From CAYYYP01 sp964475985 (GTDB lineage Bacteria > Bdellovibrionota > UBA1018 > CAYHWW01): a DNA stretch of 40,933 nucleotides. The notes below the pieces were generated by a model, which saw nothing but the letters and a program-made list of their open reading frames with translations, was not told the origin of the DNA and did not search any database. Below, piece by piece: positions 1 through 8,591 of the stretch (positions within the stretch are counted from its first letter, which is position 1; each line of letters starts with the position of its first letter). The stretch is from contig CAYYYP010000032.1 in NCBI GenBank assembly GCA_964475985.1, forward strand, positions 1-40,933, written 5' to 3'. The position numbers were made by a program, and so were the translations under genes.

Positions 1-593
1 CCGCTCCCGCGGGCGGGGGTGGTGGAAATAAGATCGTCACCATCCTTACGGCACTAAATACGGTCATTTCCATCGGCGTCATCGTCGTACTTTTCCTTTC
101 CCATCAAAAGGAAAAATCCAAAACTACGGTGGAAGATATCGTAGCGGGACGGCTCAAAGAATCGGATGCCGCAGGTGGACACGGTGCTGCAGCTGGTCAC
201 GGAGCTGCGAAAAGTGCAGGTGGTCATGGCGGTGGCCACGGCGAAGCGGCTCCGGCTTCTGATGAAGAAGATTCCGATGAAGTGGGCGTGGTAATGCCCC
301 TTGATCTTTTCACCATCAATTTGGCCTCGGGCGTGGGCAATGGCCCGCGTTTTGTGCGCATCAACATGTCACTTGAATTCGAACCTGGCCAAAAAGAAGA
401 AGAAGCAAAGTCAAAGCTCGCGCGCATCCGCGACAGCATCATAAATATTTTAAATTCAAAGAAAGCCAACGAACTTGCATCCCACGAGGGACGCGAGGCG
501 TTGAAAGATGAAATCAAACGCGTGCTTAATTCTTTCCTCACCCTGTCTAAGGTGAAGGGAATCTATTTTACCAACTTTCAAATCACGAACTAG
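1..593 (+). CDS. fliL: FliL, flagellar basal body-associated protein (5' partial)
   Basis: The reading frame is open from base 3, so the gene starts outside the window. FliL is a single-pass inner-membrane protein around the stator units that supports MotAB function. The visible part begins with a Gly-rich cytoplasmic tail, then one membrane segment (about codons 11-33, VTILTALNTVISIGVIVVLF). A linker with repeated Gly/Ala/His units follows, then the FliL periplasmic domain (PLDLFTINLAS, later RVLNSFLTLSKVKGIYFTNF), whose C-terminal FTNFQI ending is typical. An internal ATG at 129 would remove the membrane segment and is not the start. The stop lies 5 bases before fliM, at the head of the flagellar operon. 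The His-rich linker is unusual. The family call is secure. Confidence 0.93.
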   Translation, partial: APAGGGGGNKIVTILTALNTVISIGVIVVLFLSHQKEKSKTTVEDIVAGRLKESDAAGGHGAAAGHGAAKSAGGHGGGHGEAAPASDEEDSDEVGVVMPLDLFTINLASGVGNGPRFVRINMSLEFEPGQKEEEAKSKLARIRDSIINILNSKKANELASHEGREALKDEIKRVLNSFLTLSKVKGIYFTNFQITN

Positions 594-598
594 GGATT

Positions 599-1670
599 AT
601 GAACCAAATTTTAAGCCAAACTGAAGTTGATGCTCTTTTGACCGCGGTGAATGATGGGGACGTAAACGTGGGCGCCGGAGCTCCCGCTGAAGCGCCAAGC
701 GAAAATAACTCCGCTTCACCGGCTGATCAGGCATCTTCCGTCATCATTAATCCAAGTAAAGAGGGTGCTGAGATTTCACCCTACGACCTCACCAACCAGG
801 ACCGGGTCATCCGTGGCCGGATGCCGACGCTGGATATTATTTATGAGCGGTTCATTCGTCTGTTTCGGATCAGCCTTTCTAACGCTCTTCGTAAGGTAGC
901 TTCCATTTCCATCATCTCAACGGATTTGCTCAAATTTGGCGAATTCGTCAACACTCTGCCCATTCCTTCCTGCATGTGCATCATGCGCTTTGAGGCTTTG
1001 CGGGGGCCTGCACTTTTAGTGTTTGAAAGTAAGCTTGCCTACGCGCTGGTGGATTCATTTTTTGGCGGAACCGATCGTCCCTTCACAAAAATTGAAGGAA
1101 AAGAATTCACCAACATTGAGCTCACCATTATTAGAAAAGTCATGGACCTTGCGCTCAACGACCTGGAAGAGGCGTGGGCTCCAGTTCAAACTACCAAGGT
1201 GAGTTACGTTAGGACCGAAGTAAACCCGCAGTTCGTAGGGGTGGTGCCTCCCAGTGACGTCATCATTTCCACGACTTTCGAAGTAGAACTGGAAAATGCC
1301 AGCGGTACGATTGCGCTAGTTATTCCCTACGCGACCATTGAGCCCATCAAACACAAGTTGAACTCAGCGTTTCAGCAAGAGACGGATAACCGCGACAAAG
1401 TATGGACGGGCGTGCTGGCACAACATCTTCAGGCCGTTGATTCCGAAGTTTCCGTGTTTTTGGGCNNNNNNNNNNNNNNNNNNNNNNNNNNNNNNNACAT
1501 TGGCTGACCTAGTGAACCTAAATATCGGAGATATCTTGCCGCTTAACCAGGACGCCGATGGTGAGCTTGATGTGAGACTGCAGGGTGTGCCTAAATTCAA
1601 ATGTTTGTTGGGAATCTCTCGAGGAAACCGCGCCGTACAGGTGACCCGGGCCCTCGATGAAATTTCGTGA
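599..1670 (+). CDS. fliM: FliM, flagellar motor switch protein (interrupted by assembly gap)
   Basis: FliM forms the middle of the C-ring and binds phosphorylated CheY. The N terminus LSQTEVDALL matches the conserved CheY-P binding peptide. The middle domain (TLDIIYERFIRLFRISLSNALRK, then GGTDRPF) is a clear FliM match. The sequence is broken by 31 N at 1466-1496. The C-terminal SpoA-like domain resumes in another frame (TLADLVNLNIGDILPLNQD, VQGVPKF-like LQGVPKFKCLLG) and ends at 1668-1670. Codon boundaries flank the gap exactly on both sides, so the true gap should be a multiple of three. The apparent stop at 1505 is an artefact of the 31-base placeholder. Only about ten residues are missing. 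I treat this as one intact gene. Confidence 0.93.
1466..1496. other. Assembly gap (31 N) inside fliM
   Basis: A run of 31 undetermined bases. The flanking codons are in phase only if the real length is 30, 33 or another multiple of three, so 31 is a placeholder or a miscount. It creates a false frameshift in fliM. Confidence 0.97.
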
Positions 1671-1729
1671 GGTTTTTAAATTCGTGAGTGAGTTCGAATT
1701 AGTAATGAGAAGCAATAAGGAGAAGAACC

Positions 1730-2110
1730 ATGGCAGATAATCTAGCGGCAGCGCAAAATCCAGATCCGGGCGCACCTCAGGGAGTCATTCCCGATCCGGC
1801 GGCAGTTGCCGCAGCTCCGGCCCCCAGTCCTCAATCCCAGCGCGGCGCAGTGCATAGCCTTGACTTCATCTTGGATATTCCGCTGAGGGTTACGGTGGAG
1901 CTTGGTCGCGCTCGCATGCCGATTCGCGACATTCTGCAACTTGCGCAAGGCAGTGTGGTGGAATTGAGTAAATTCGCCGGCGAACCTTTGGAAGTTTTAG
2001 TGAACGATAAACTCGTGGCGCGTGGCGAAGTGGTGGTGGTGAATGAGAAGTTCGGCGTTCGGCTCACCGATGTCATTTCACCCGTAGAACGCATCGAACA
2101 ATTACGCTGA
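1730..2110 (+). CDS. fliN: FliN, flagellar motor switch protein
   Basis: FliN forms the base of the C-ring and helps dock export substrates. The protein has 126 residues: an Ala/Pro-rich N-terminal tail of about 40 residues, then a complete SpoA/FliN domain (LDFILDIPLRVTVELGRARM, IRDILQLAQGSVVEL, EPLEVLVNDKLVARGEVVVV, FGVRLTDVISPVERI). The start ATG follows a strong AAGGAG site about 8 bases upstream. It lies 59 bases after fliM and 28 bases before fliO in the same operon. Length and motifs are normal for the family. Confidence 0.97.
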   Translation: MADNLAAAQNPDPGAPQGVIPDPAAVAAAPAPSPQSQRGAVHSLDFILDIPLRVTVELGRARMPIRDILQLAQGSVVELSKFAGEPLEVLVNDKLVARGEVVVVNEKFGVRLTDVISPVERIEQLR

Positions 2111-2138
2111 TTTTTGGAAGCGAAGGGAACCTAAGGAA

Positions 2139-3401
2139 ATGAGATTCAGATCGCAACTCTTATCTGCCGTAATCTGCTGGGGATTTGCCGCGCAATCCCA
2201 CGGCGCCAATTTGCTCAAATCCTTTGAGATGAAACCCACCATCGACGCCAAAGCTGTATTGCTCTTGAATTTCGCCCAGGATGTTTCGAGGGACCAGGTT
2301 TCCTTCCAAAAGGAGCGTGGTTTCGTTCAGCTGATCCTTAGCGATACCTCGCTTGCCAAAGCGCAGGTTAAGGATTTTGAAGCGTCCCACATTAAAAAAG
2401 TTTTTATTTACCCCTTTGCCAAAAATGAAACTAGAGTGCGCGCATTTTTACGCTTGCCAGAAACATTGAACGCCGAAAATGTAGTGATCAAGCAGGCGGG
2501 CGCACAGGGTTTGGAAATTTCCTTAGCTCAAGGCATAAATAAAGCTAGTTTACCGACAAAAGCTCAGAAGAGTATGAGCGCCATCCTAAAGGGTAAGAAT
2601 CTTGATCTTATCGAAGAAAAAATTCTTGCCGATGTTTTATCGGATCATGCGGAAACCACGGAAGCTCTAGTTGCCCCCGCGAACAAAGAGCCAGTGGCTG
2701 CGGTAGCGAGTGCCGAAAAGGAAAAATTAGAAGTAAAATCTGAAGCAAAATTAGAGGCAAAAACTGAAGCAAAAGCGCTCATTGCGGCCCCGGTACCGCC
2801 AGCTCAGACTTCAGCAAAAATCGGCGTGGAAACTCCCGCTACGGCAGCAAGCCCCTCTAGCATTGGTCTTAAAACTGAACCCAGTCGCGGAGTGGCCAGG
2901 GTAGCCTTAGCCCTAATTCTCGTCATGGGTGTGATGATTGGTTTTCTTATGTTGCTCAAACGTTACGGCACAAAATTAAATCTTTCTAAATTGCCCTTTG
3001 GCAAAGGCGAACGCCTCATACAAGTAGTAGCTACCCATAGACTTGGAAGAAATCAGGCCATTTCGCTGGTGAAGGTTACGGGCGAATATTTGGTGCTGGG
3101 CATTTCGGGCGAGAACATCAATATGCTCGCCACCTTGGGTAAAGATCTCGCCATTGAAAAAAATCTGGAAGAGCGGTTCTGGGGCGGTACCTTTGAAAAA
3201 TTCCTTACGACCTACTCCAAGCCCGATCCCGCTCCGAGTCTGACCCAACAAAATTCTATGCCCGCAAGTGAGCTCAATGATTTGCATGAGTTCACCCAAG
3301 CGCCTCAGGCTAACGTTCACGCGTCGGTATCGAGATCGAGCCTAGATTTTCGCGATAAAATTAGAAATCGCATGGGTCATCTAAAACCCTTGAATCAGTA
3401 A
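2139..3401 (+). CDS. fliO: FliO, flagellar export protein with large periplasmic extension
   Basis: FliO assists assembly of the FliP pore of the flagellar type III export gate. At 420 residues it is much longer than enteric FliO (roughly 120). In order: a signal-like segment (1-22), a beta-rich domain (about 24-130, with KVFIYPFAKNETRVRAFLRL) resembling an AMIN-type domain, a Lys/Glu/Ala-rich low-complexity spacer (about 190-220, SEAKLEAKTEAKA), one membrane helix (about 253-275) and the conserved cytoplasmic FliO domain (GERLIQVVATHRLGRNQAIS, VTGEYLVLGISGENINML). The tail of about 75 residues is not conserved as far as I can see. It sits between fliN and fliP, as expected. The AMIN assignment is by pattern only. 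Confidence 0.88.
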   Translation: MRFRSQLLSAVICWGFAAQSHGANLLKSFEMKPTIDAKAVLLLNFAQDVSRDQVSFQKERGFVQLILSDTSLAKAQVKDFEASHIKKVFIYPFAKNETRVRAFLRLPETLNAENVVIKQAGAQGLEISLAQGINKASLPTKAQKSMSAILKGKNLDLIEEKILADVLSDHAETTEALVAPANKEPVAAVASAEKEKLEVKSEAKLEAKTEAKALIAAPVPPAQTSAKIGVETPATAASPSSIGLKTEPSRGVARVALALILVMGVMIGFLMLLKRYGTKLNLSKLPFGKGERLIQVVATHRLGRNQAISLVKVTGEYLVLGISGENINMLATLGKDLAIEKNLEERFWGGTFEKFLTTYSKPDPAPSLTQQNSMPASELNDLHEFTQAPQANVHASVSRSSLDFRDKIRNRMGHLKPLNQ

Positions 3402-3414
3402 AGGAGAGCGTATT

Positions 3415-4209
3415 TTGCGTCGCCATCAAATTCGTAGTTTCGCGATCCTTTGTTTTTTCACTCTCCTGCTCATGATCCCAAATTTTGCCCTAGCGCAAAA
3501 AGTGGGCACGGTGGCGGGACAAAGCTCGCTCACTTTACCTAGCATCTCTATGAATTTTGGCGCGGCGGGCGCCCAGGGTGGGGATTCCGCCAATGTCATC
3601 AAAATCATGATTTTGCTTACGGTGCTCTCATTGGCGCCGGCGATCCTCATCATGATGACGTCGTTCACGAGGATCGTGATCGTTCTGTCTTTCATTCGGC
3701 AAGCCATCGGAACGCAAAATACCCCATCCAATCAGCTGGTGGTTGGGCTTGCGATTTTTCTTACATTTTTCGTCATGGCACCCACCTTCAATGAGATCAA
3801 TCAAAAGGCTTTAGACCCATATTTTAAAAACTTAATTACCCAGGAAAAGGCCCTAGAAACCGCCGAAAAGCCCATTCGTGAATTTATGTTCCGCCAAACC
3901 CGCGAAAAAGACATCGAGGTCATGATGGCGCTCGCGAAATTACATAAACCCAATAGCCGCCTTGAAGTTCCCACCTACGTTTTGATTCCTTCTTTTGTCA
4001 TCAGTGAACTTAAAACCTCATTCCAAATGGGATTTATGCTTTATTTGCCTTTCCTGGTTTTGGACATGGTGGTTTCAAGCGTGCTTATGGCCATGGGCAT
4101 GATGATGCTTCCACCGGTGGTCATTTCTCTACCATTTAAACTTTTACTATTTGTATTGGTGGATGGCTGGCACCTCATCGTGGGGTCGCTGGTAAAATCT
4201 TTCGGTTAG
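3415..4209 (+). CDS. fliP: FliP, flagellar export gate protein
   Basis: FliP forms the core of the FliPQR export-gate pore in the inner membrane. The 264-residue product has a cleavable signal peptide (about 1-27), as is usual for FliP, and four hydrophobic segments. Signatures are ILIMMTSFTRIVIVLSFIRQ, the large periplasmic loop NEINQKALDPYF through FMFRQTREKD, and the C-terminal GFMLYLPFLVLDMVVSSVLM and MGMMMLPPVVISLPFKLLLF. The start is TTG at 3415, supported by AAGGAGAG at 3401-3408 and by the signal peptide directly after it. FliQ follows after 18 bases. Confidence 0.96.
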   Translation: MRRHQIRSFAILCFFTLLLMIPNFALAQKVGTVAGQSSLTLPSISMNFGAAGAQGGDSANVIKIMILLTVLSLAPAILIMMTSFTRIVIVLSFIRQAIGTQNTPSNQLVVGLAIFLTFFVMAPTFNEINQKALDPYFKNLITQEKALETAEKPIREFMFRQTREKDIEVMMALAKLHKPNSRLEVPTYVLIPSFVISELKTSFQMGFMLYLPFLVLDMVVSSVLMAMGMMMLPPVVISLPFKLLLFVLVDGWHLIVGSLVKSFG

Positions 4210-4227
4210 AACAGAACGAGGTTTCAA

Positions 4228-4497
4228 ATGACAGAGGAACTGATCATTCAAATTGGGCAAGACGCCCTGAAAACGACGATGTTGCTTTGTGCGCCGCTGC
4301 TACTAGTTGCCATGGTGGTAGGGATTTTGGTTTCCCTTGCCCAGGCGGTAACACAAATTAACGAGGCTACCTTGAGCTTCATTCCTAAAATTCTTGCCAT
4401 TGCGGTGGTCATCGTTTTGGGCGCCCCTTGGATGCTTTCACTTTTGTCCAACTATGCTACTGAAATCTTCACCCACTTTGGGGAGTATATTAGGTGA
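4228..4497 (+). CDS. fliQ: FliQ, flagellar export gate protein
   Basis: An 89-residue, two-helix membrane protein of the FliPQR export gate. The conserved FliQ pattern is complete: LLCAPLLLVAMVVGILVSLA, then QAVTQINEATLSFIPKILA and APWMLSLLSNY. The length matches the family (about 89). The stop overlaps the fliR GTG start by four bases (GTGA at 4494-4497), giving translational coupling, which is common for this pair. Confidence 0.97.
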   Translation: MTEELIIQIGQDALKTTMLLCAPLLLVAMVVGILVSLAQAVTQINEATLSFIPKILAIAVVIVLGAPWMLSLLSNYATEIFTHFGEYIR

Positions 4498-5315
4498 GTT
4501 TTGTTCAGTGGAACATTTCCCAGATACTCGCCTATTTTTTCATTTTCATGCGCGTTTCCAGCATGATTCTTTTTTTTCCAATCCTCGGCGATAAGCTGGT
4601 GCCGGTCCAAGTTAAGATCTTGATGTCCTTTGCCTTAAGTTGGATTTGCTTTTCGGTCCTTTGGGGCGGGGGCATGCGTTTAGACGCAAATTTTTTTGTG
4701 GGCGACGACTTTGCATTTACCTACACCATAATGAAGTCCATTTTTCAGGAGCTTTTACTGGGCGTCCTCATTGGTTTTGTGGCGCACTGGATCTTTGAGG
4801 CAGCGCAGGTGGGCGGCAACATTATCGGGATTACCATGGGATTTTCCATGGCCACAGTCCTTGACCCCAGCACGGAAACGCAGACCATCGCGTTAGCGCA
4901 AATGAAAATGATTTTAGCGAGTCTGCTCTTTCTTGCGTTGGAAGGGCACCATCTTATTCTGACCACCATAATGGATTCTTTTCGCATCCTGCCCGTAGGC
5001 CATTTTAACGGCATGGGTAGCAGCAGTCAGTTCCTCAATTTTTTTATCACCATGACAAGTGAAGTTTTAAAGGTCGCCGTAAGACTTTCCGCTCCCATCC
5101 TCGCCATAATCCTTGCGACCAACATCGCATTTGGTCTGGCTTCCCGCGCGGTTCCACAAATGAACGTCTTTGCCGTGAGTTTCGCCGCAAATATCATAGC
5201 TGGTTTTCTTATCCTGGTGCTTTCCGTTCCCTCGTTCACCGGTGTGCTTTCTGAGATGTTTTTTGGATTGCCCGGCCAAATCGCTAAGTTCCTCATGATT
5301 TTGAAGGAGAACTAA
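4494..5315 (+). CDS. fliR: FliR, flagellar export gate protein
   Basis: FliR is the single-copy component of the FliPQR export gate. The 273-residue product has the expected set of membrane helices and FliR signatures: RVSSMILFFPILGDKLVPVQ near the N terminus, ELLLGVLIGFVAHWIFEAAQ and GGNIIGITMGFSMATVLDP in the centre, and SRAVPQMNVFAVSFAANI near the C terminus. The start is GTG overlapping the fliQ stop. The flhB TTG start follows three bases after the stop, with an AAGGAGA site inside the fliR 3' end. Confidence 0.96.
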   Translation: MSFVQWNISQILAYFFIFMRVSSMILFFPILGDKLVPVQVKILMSFALSWICFSVLWGGGMRLDANFFVGDDFAFTYTIMKSIFQELLLGVLIGFVAHWIFEAAQVGGNIIGITMGFSMATVLDPSTETQTIALAQMKMILASLLFLALEGHHLILTTIMDSFRILPVGHFNGMGSSSQFLNFFITMTSEVLKVAVRLSAPILAIILATNIAFGLASRAVPQMNVFAVSFAANIIAGFLILVLSVPSFTGVLSEMFFGLPGQIAKFLMILKEN

Positions 5316-5318
5316 AAA

Positions 5319-6413
5319 TTGGCCGATTATGATGAAAGAAGTCAGGAAGACTTAACCGAAGACCCCTCGGCCCATAAACTGGAAGAGATGCGTAGCAAGG
5401 GTCAGGTGGCCCAGAGTAAAGAAGTCACCTCAACCTTAATTCTACTGTTCTGCTCTGCATTTATTTATTCCTGGACAAAAAACTTTGGTGAAGAGTTCAA
5501 AGTCATGTTTCAGCGCATGGTGAAGATCACATTCATTGAGCGCATAGAAATTACCGATTCCGTGAAGGCCGCAGGAATTTTTCAGGAGTTAGTACCATTT
5601 GTACTGAGTAACTTGCTTCCACTTCTCCTCGTTGCCGCCGTGGTGGCTATCGTTTCCTCCATTGCGCAAACCCAAGGTCTACTTTTTAGCAGCGATGCCA
5701 TCAAATTTGATCTTGAACGATTAAATCCGGTTTCAGGCTTTAAAAAAATCTTTTCCGTACAAGGCTTAATGGAAGGCGTCAAAAGTGTGATCAAATTCAC
5801 GCTGGTTGCCTATATCACCTATTCCGTCTCACGTTCTTCCATCGAAGTTTTTCCTCACCTTTCAGACCTGGAAATCCCCCAAATCATGGTGGTCATAGGC
5901 GAGCTCATTTTTAAGCTCGTATTTTCCATTGGTGGCGTCATGATCGTAATTTCTGGCCTGGATTATGGCTGGCAATGGTGGACCATGCGTAAAAAAGCCA
6001 TGATGACCAAGGTTGAAGCCAAGCAAGAGAATAAGGAGCGGGAAGGGGATCCCCAAATTAAGGCTAGGATGCGTAGCGTCCAGCGGGAAATGGCTAGAAA
6101 ACGCATGATGAAGGCTATTCCTAAGGCGGACGTTATCATTGTTAATCCCACTCACATTGCGGTGGCCTTGGTTTACGAAAAGGAACTCCTAGCGCCCAAA
6201 GTGGTCGCCAAAGGCGGGGACTTCATGGCGGAGAGAATCAAGGAAATCGCCAAGCTCCATAACGTTCCCATCGTGGAAAACAAGCCCCTAGCACGTGCTC
6301 TCTTTAAGTCGGTTAAGATTGGGCAAGTTGTGCCTAGGAACCTGTATCAGGCCGTGGCGGAAGTTCTAGCCTATGTCTATCGACTGAAGCCGAAAGACAT
6401 CTTCTCAAACTAG
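5319..6413 (+). CDS. flhB: FlhB, flagellar export substrate-specificity switch
   Basis: FlhB closes around the FliPQR pore and switches export from hook to filament substrates after autocleavage. The 364-residue product has the N-terminal motif EDPSAHKLEEMRSKGQVAQS (canonical T.KKL..AR.KGQVA.S pattern), four hydrophobic segments and the C-terminal cytoplasmic domain. The autocleavage motif N276-P-T-H is intact in VIIVNPTHIAVAL, followed by ERIKEIAKLHNVPIVENKPL. The start is TTG, with AAGGAGA 8 bases upstream. Length is normal. It lies between fliR and flhA. Confidence 0.97.
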   Translation: MADYDERSQEDLTEDPSAHKLEEMRSKGQVAQSKEVTSTLILLFCSAFIYSWTKNFGEEFKVMFQRMVKITFIERIEITDSVKAAGIFQELVPFVLSNLLPLLLVAAVVAIVSSIAQTQGLLFSSDAIKFDLERLNPVSGFKKIFSVQGLMEGVKSVIKFTLVAYITYSVSRSSIEVFPHLSDLEIPQIMVVIGELIFKLVFSIGGVMIVISGLDYGWQWWTMRKKAMMTKVEAKQENKEREGDPQIKARMRSVQREMARKRMMKAIPKADVIIVNPTHIAVALVYEKELLAPKVVAKGGDFMAERIKEIAKLHNVPIVENKPLARALFKSVKIGQVVPRNLYQAVAEVLAYVYRLKPKDIFSN

Positions 6414-6458
6414 GCGACAAACGACAGAATATAAATAGAAAGCGTTGGTGAATATTTA

Positions 6459-8591
6459 GTGGCGCAAACTACGGCGATATCGGACGGACAGTCCTCAGGA
6501 CTTTCCCCGCAATCTGTGATTAAGAATTTTTTTACGCCGGACCTGGCCATTGCCATTGGTTTGCTCTTGATCCTCGTCGTGATGATCCTGCCGGTGCCAC
6601 CATTTTTCCTGGATATCTTGCTTTCGCTCTCCATCGCCACGAGTATCGTTGTTCTCTTGATGTCCGTTTATGCGCGCAGAGCCCTTGATTTAAGCACTTT
6701 TCCATCACTTTTATTGATCAGTACTTTGTTTAGACTTTCACTTTCCATCGCGAGCACCAGGCTCGTCCTTCTCAACGGTGCCGATGAAGGCGTCATGGCG
6801 GCCGGAGAAGTTATTCACAGCTTTGGTGAATTCGTGGTGGGCGGGAACTATGCCGTGGGATCCGTCGTTTTCATCATTCTCGTCATCGTAAATTTTATCG
6901 TTATCACTAAGGGCGCAAGCCGCGTGGCCGAAGTCTCGGCGCGATTCACCTTGGACGCCATGCCCGGTAAACAGATGGCCATCGACGCAGACCTTAACGC
7001 CGGTATTATCAACGAAGAAGAGTCTAGGCGTAGGCGCGGCGACATTGCGAAGGAAGCCGATTTTTACGGAGCCATGGACGGAGCGAGCAAATTCGTGCGA
7101 GGTGATGCCATCGCCGGTATCATGATCGTGATCGTTAATATCGTGGGCGGTATTCTCATCGGTACTTTGCAAAAAGGTAAATCGCTGGAAGAAGCTGTTC
7201 ACATCTATACTCTCCTCACCATCGGTGACGGACTCGTTGGCCAAATTCCGGCGCTCATCGTTTCCACCGCAGCCGGTATTCTGGTGACTCGCAGTGCCAC
7301 CTCCGGCACAAACCTTGGTAGCGAATTCACCGCGCAGATTTTAGCGAATCCCAAACCCATTGGTCTTGCAGCAGGTGTCATGTTCATCTTGGCGTTGGTG
7401 CCAGGGTTACCAAACCTCGCATTTTTCATCTTGGCGGCGGGGCTCGGTTTTGTAGCTAGACGATTAAAAATCTCTGAACAAAAGAAAGTTTCGGGCGAGG
7501 CACGACAAAAGGAAATCGAAAAACTAAAACCTGCCAAAGAAAAAATTGAAAACCTTCTCACCATGGACGTACTTGAGCTTGAAGTGGGTTATGGGCTGAT
7601 CTCCCTCGTTGATGCCGATCAAAGCGGCGAGCTTTTAGAACGAGTCACTCAGATTCGAAAACAGTTTGCCCTAGATTTAGGGATCATCGTTCCCCCACTC
7701 AGAATCCGCGATAATCTTCAGCTTAAACCCGGTGAGTATAACCTTTACTTAAAGGGCGTCTCCATTGGGCAAGGTGAACTCATGGTGGATCACTTGTTAG
7801 CCATGGACCCTGGAATGGTATCGGAGCGCGTGCCAGGAATTCCTACGACGGAACCGGCCTTTGGTCTACCGGCCCTTTGGATTACGCCAAAACAGAAAGA
7901 CCAAGCACAGTATGCCGGCTACACTGTGGTTGACCTTTCAACCGTAGTGGCGACGCACATCACCGAAATTATCCGCAAACACTCCCATGAACTTTTGGGA
8001 CGTCAAGAACTGCAAGTCCTGATTGATGTCGTAAAACAAGTGAATCCAAAAATTGTCGAAGAAGTTGTCGATAAAGGATTGGTTCCCGTGCAGGTGATCT
8101 TACGTGTTCTCAAAAATCTGCTTAAAGAAAACGTTTCCATTCGAGATCTCAAATCCATCTTTGAAGCGCTGGCCGAAAATGCCACCAAATCTAAAGAGCC
8201 GCTTTTCTTAACGGAGTACGTGCGTGCGGCATTAAGCTCTAGCATCACGAAAAAACTTCTGAATCCAAGCGGAGAGCTTCCGCTTTTGACTTTGGATCGC
8301 AGCATTGAAGAAAATATCGCGCAAAGCATTATTCAAACGGATCAGGGGCCGCAGTTAAGCTTGGACCCTGGCATGATTCAACCGCTCGTGCGGGAGCTCA
8401 ATGCCCAGGCCGAAAAAATGGTCCTTGAGAATTCCCAGGCCATCTTGCTCGTTTCGCCGGTGATTAGGCCACATATGCGCCAGCTACTCGAAAAATTCAT
8501 TCCGCATCTCGTGGTGCTGTCGCACAACGAGATCACATCCCAGATACCAGTAAAGTCATTTGCCACGGTGAGGTTAAACTATGCAAATTAG
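6459..8591 (+). CDS. flhA: FlhA, flagellar export gate nonameric ring protein
   Basis: FlhA forms the cytoplasmic nonameric ring that receives export chaperone complexes and uses the proton motive force. The 710-residue product has the N-terminal multi-helix membrane domain, the FHIPEP-family signature region (DAMPGKQMAIDADLNAGIIN, near 165-185) and a complete C-terminal cytoplasmic domain (GYGLISLVDADQSGELLERV, through VVEEVVDKGLVPVQVILRVL and VLSHNEI near the end). The start is GTG at 6459 with a weak ribosome-binding site. The stop overlaps the flhF start by 11 bases. Confidence 0.97.
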   Translation: MAQTTAISDGQSSGLSPQSVIKNFFTPDLAIAIGLLLILVVMILPVPPFFLDILLSLSIATSIVVLLMSVYARRALDLSTFPSLLLISTLFRLSLSIASTRLVLLNGADEGVMAAGEVIHSFGEFVVGGNYAVGSVVFIILVIVNFIVITKGASRVAEVSARFTLDAMPGKQMAIDADLNAGIINEEESRRRRGDIAKEADFYGAMDGASKFVRGDAIAGIMIVIVNIVGGILIGTLQKGKSLEEAVHIYTLLTIGDGLVGQIPALIVSTAAGILVTRSATSGTNLGSEFTAQILANPKPIGLAAGVMFILALVPGLPNLAFFILAAGLGFVARRLKISEQKKVSGEARQKEIEKLKPAKEKIENLLTMDVLELEVGYGLISLVDADQSGELLERVTQIRKQFALDLGIIVPPLRIRDNLQLKPGEYNLYLKGVSIGQGELMVDHLLAMDPGMVSERVPGIPTTEPAFGLPALWITPKQKDQAQYAGYTVVDLSTVVATHITEIIRKHSHELLGRQELQVLIDVVKQVNPKIVEEVVDKGLVPVQVILRVLKNLLKENVSIRDLKSIFEALAENATKSKEPLFLTEYVRAALSSSITKKLLNPSGELPLLTLDRSIEENIAQSIIQTDQGPQLSLDPGMIQPLVRELNAQAEKMVLENSQAILLVSPVIRPHMRQLLEKFIPHLVVLSHNEITSQIPVKSFATVRLNYAN

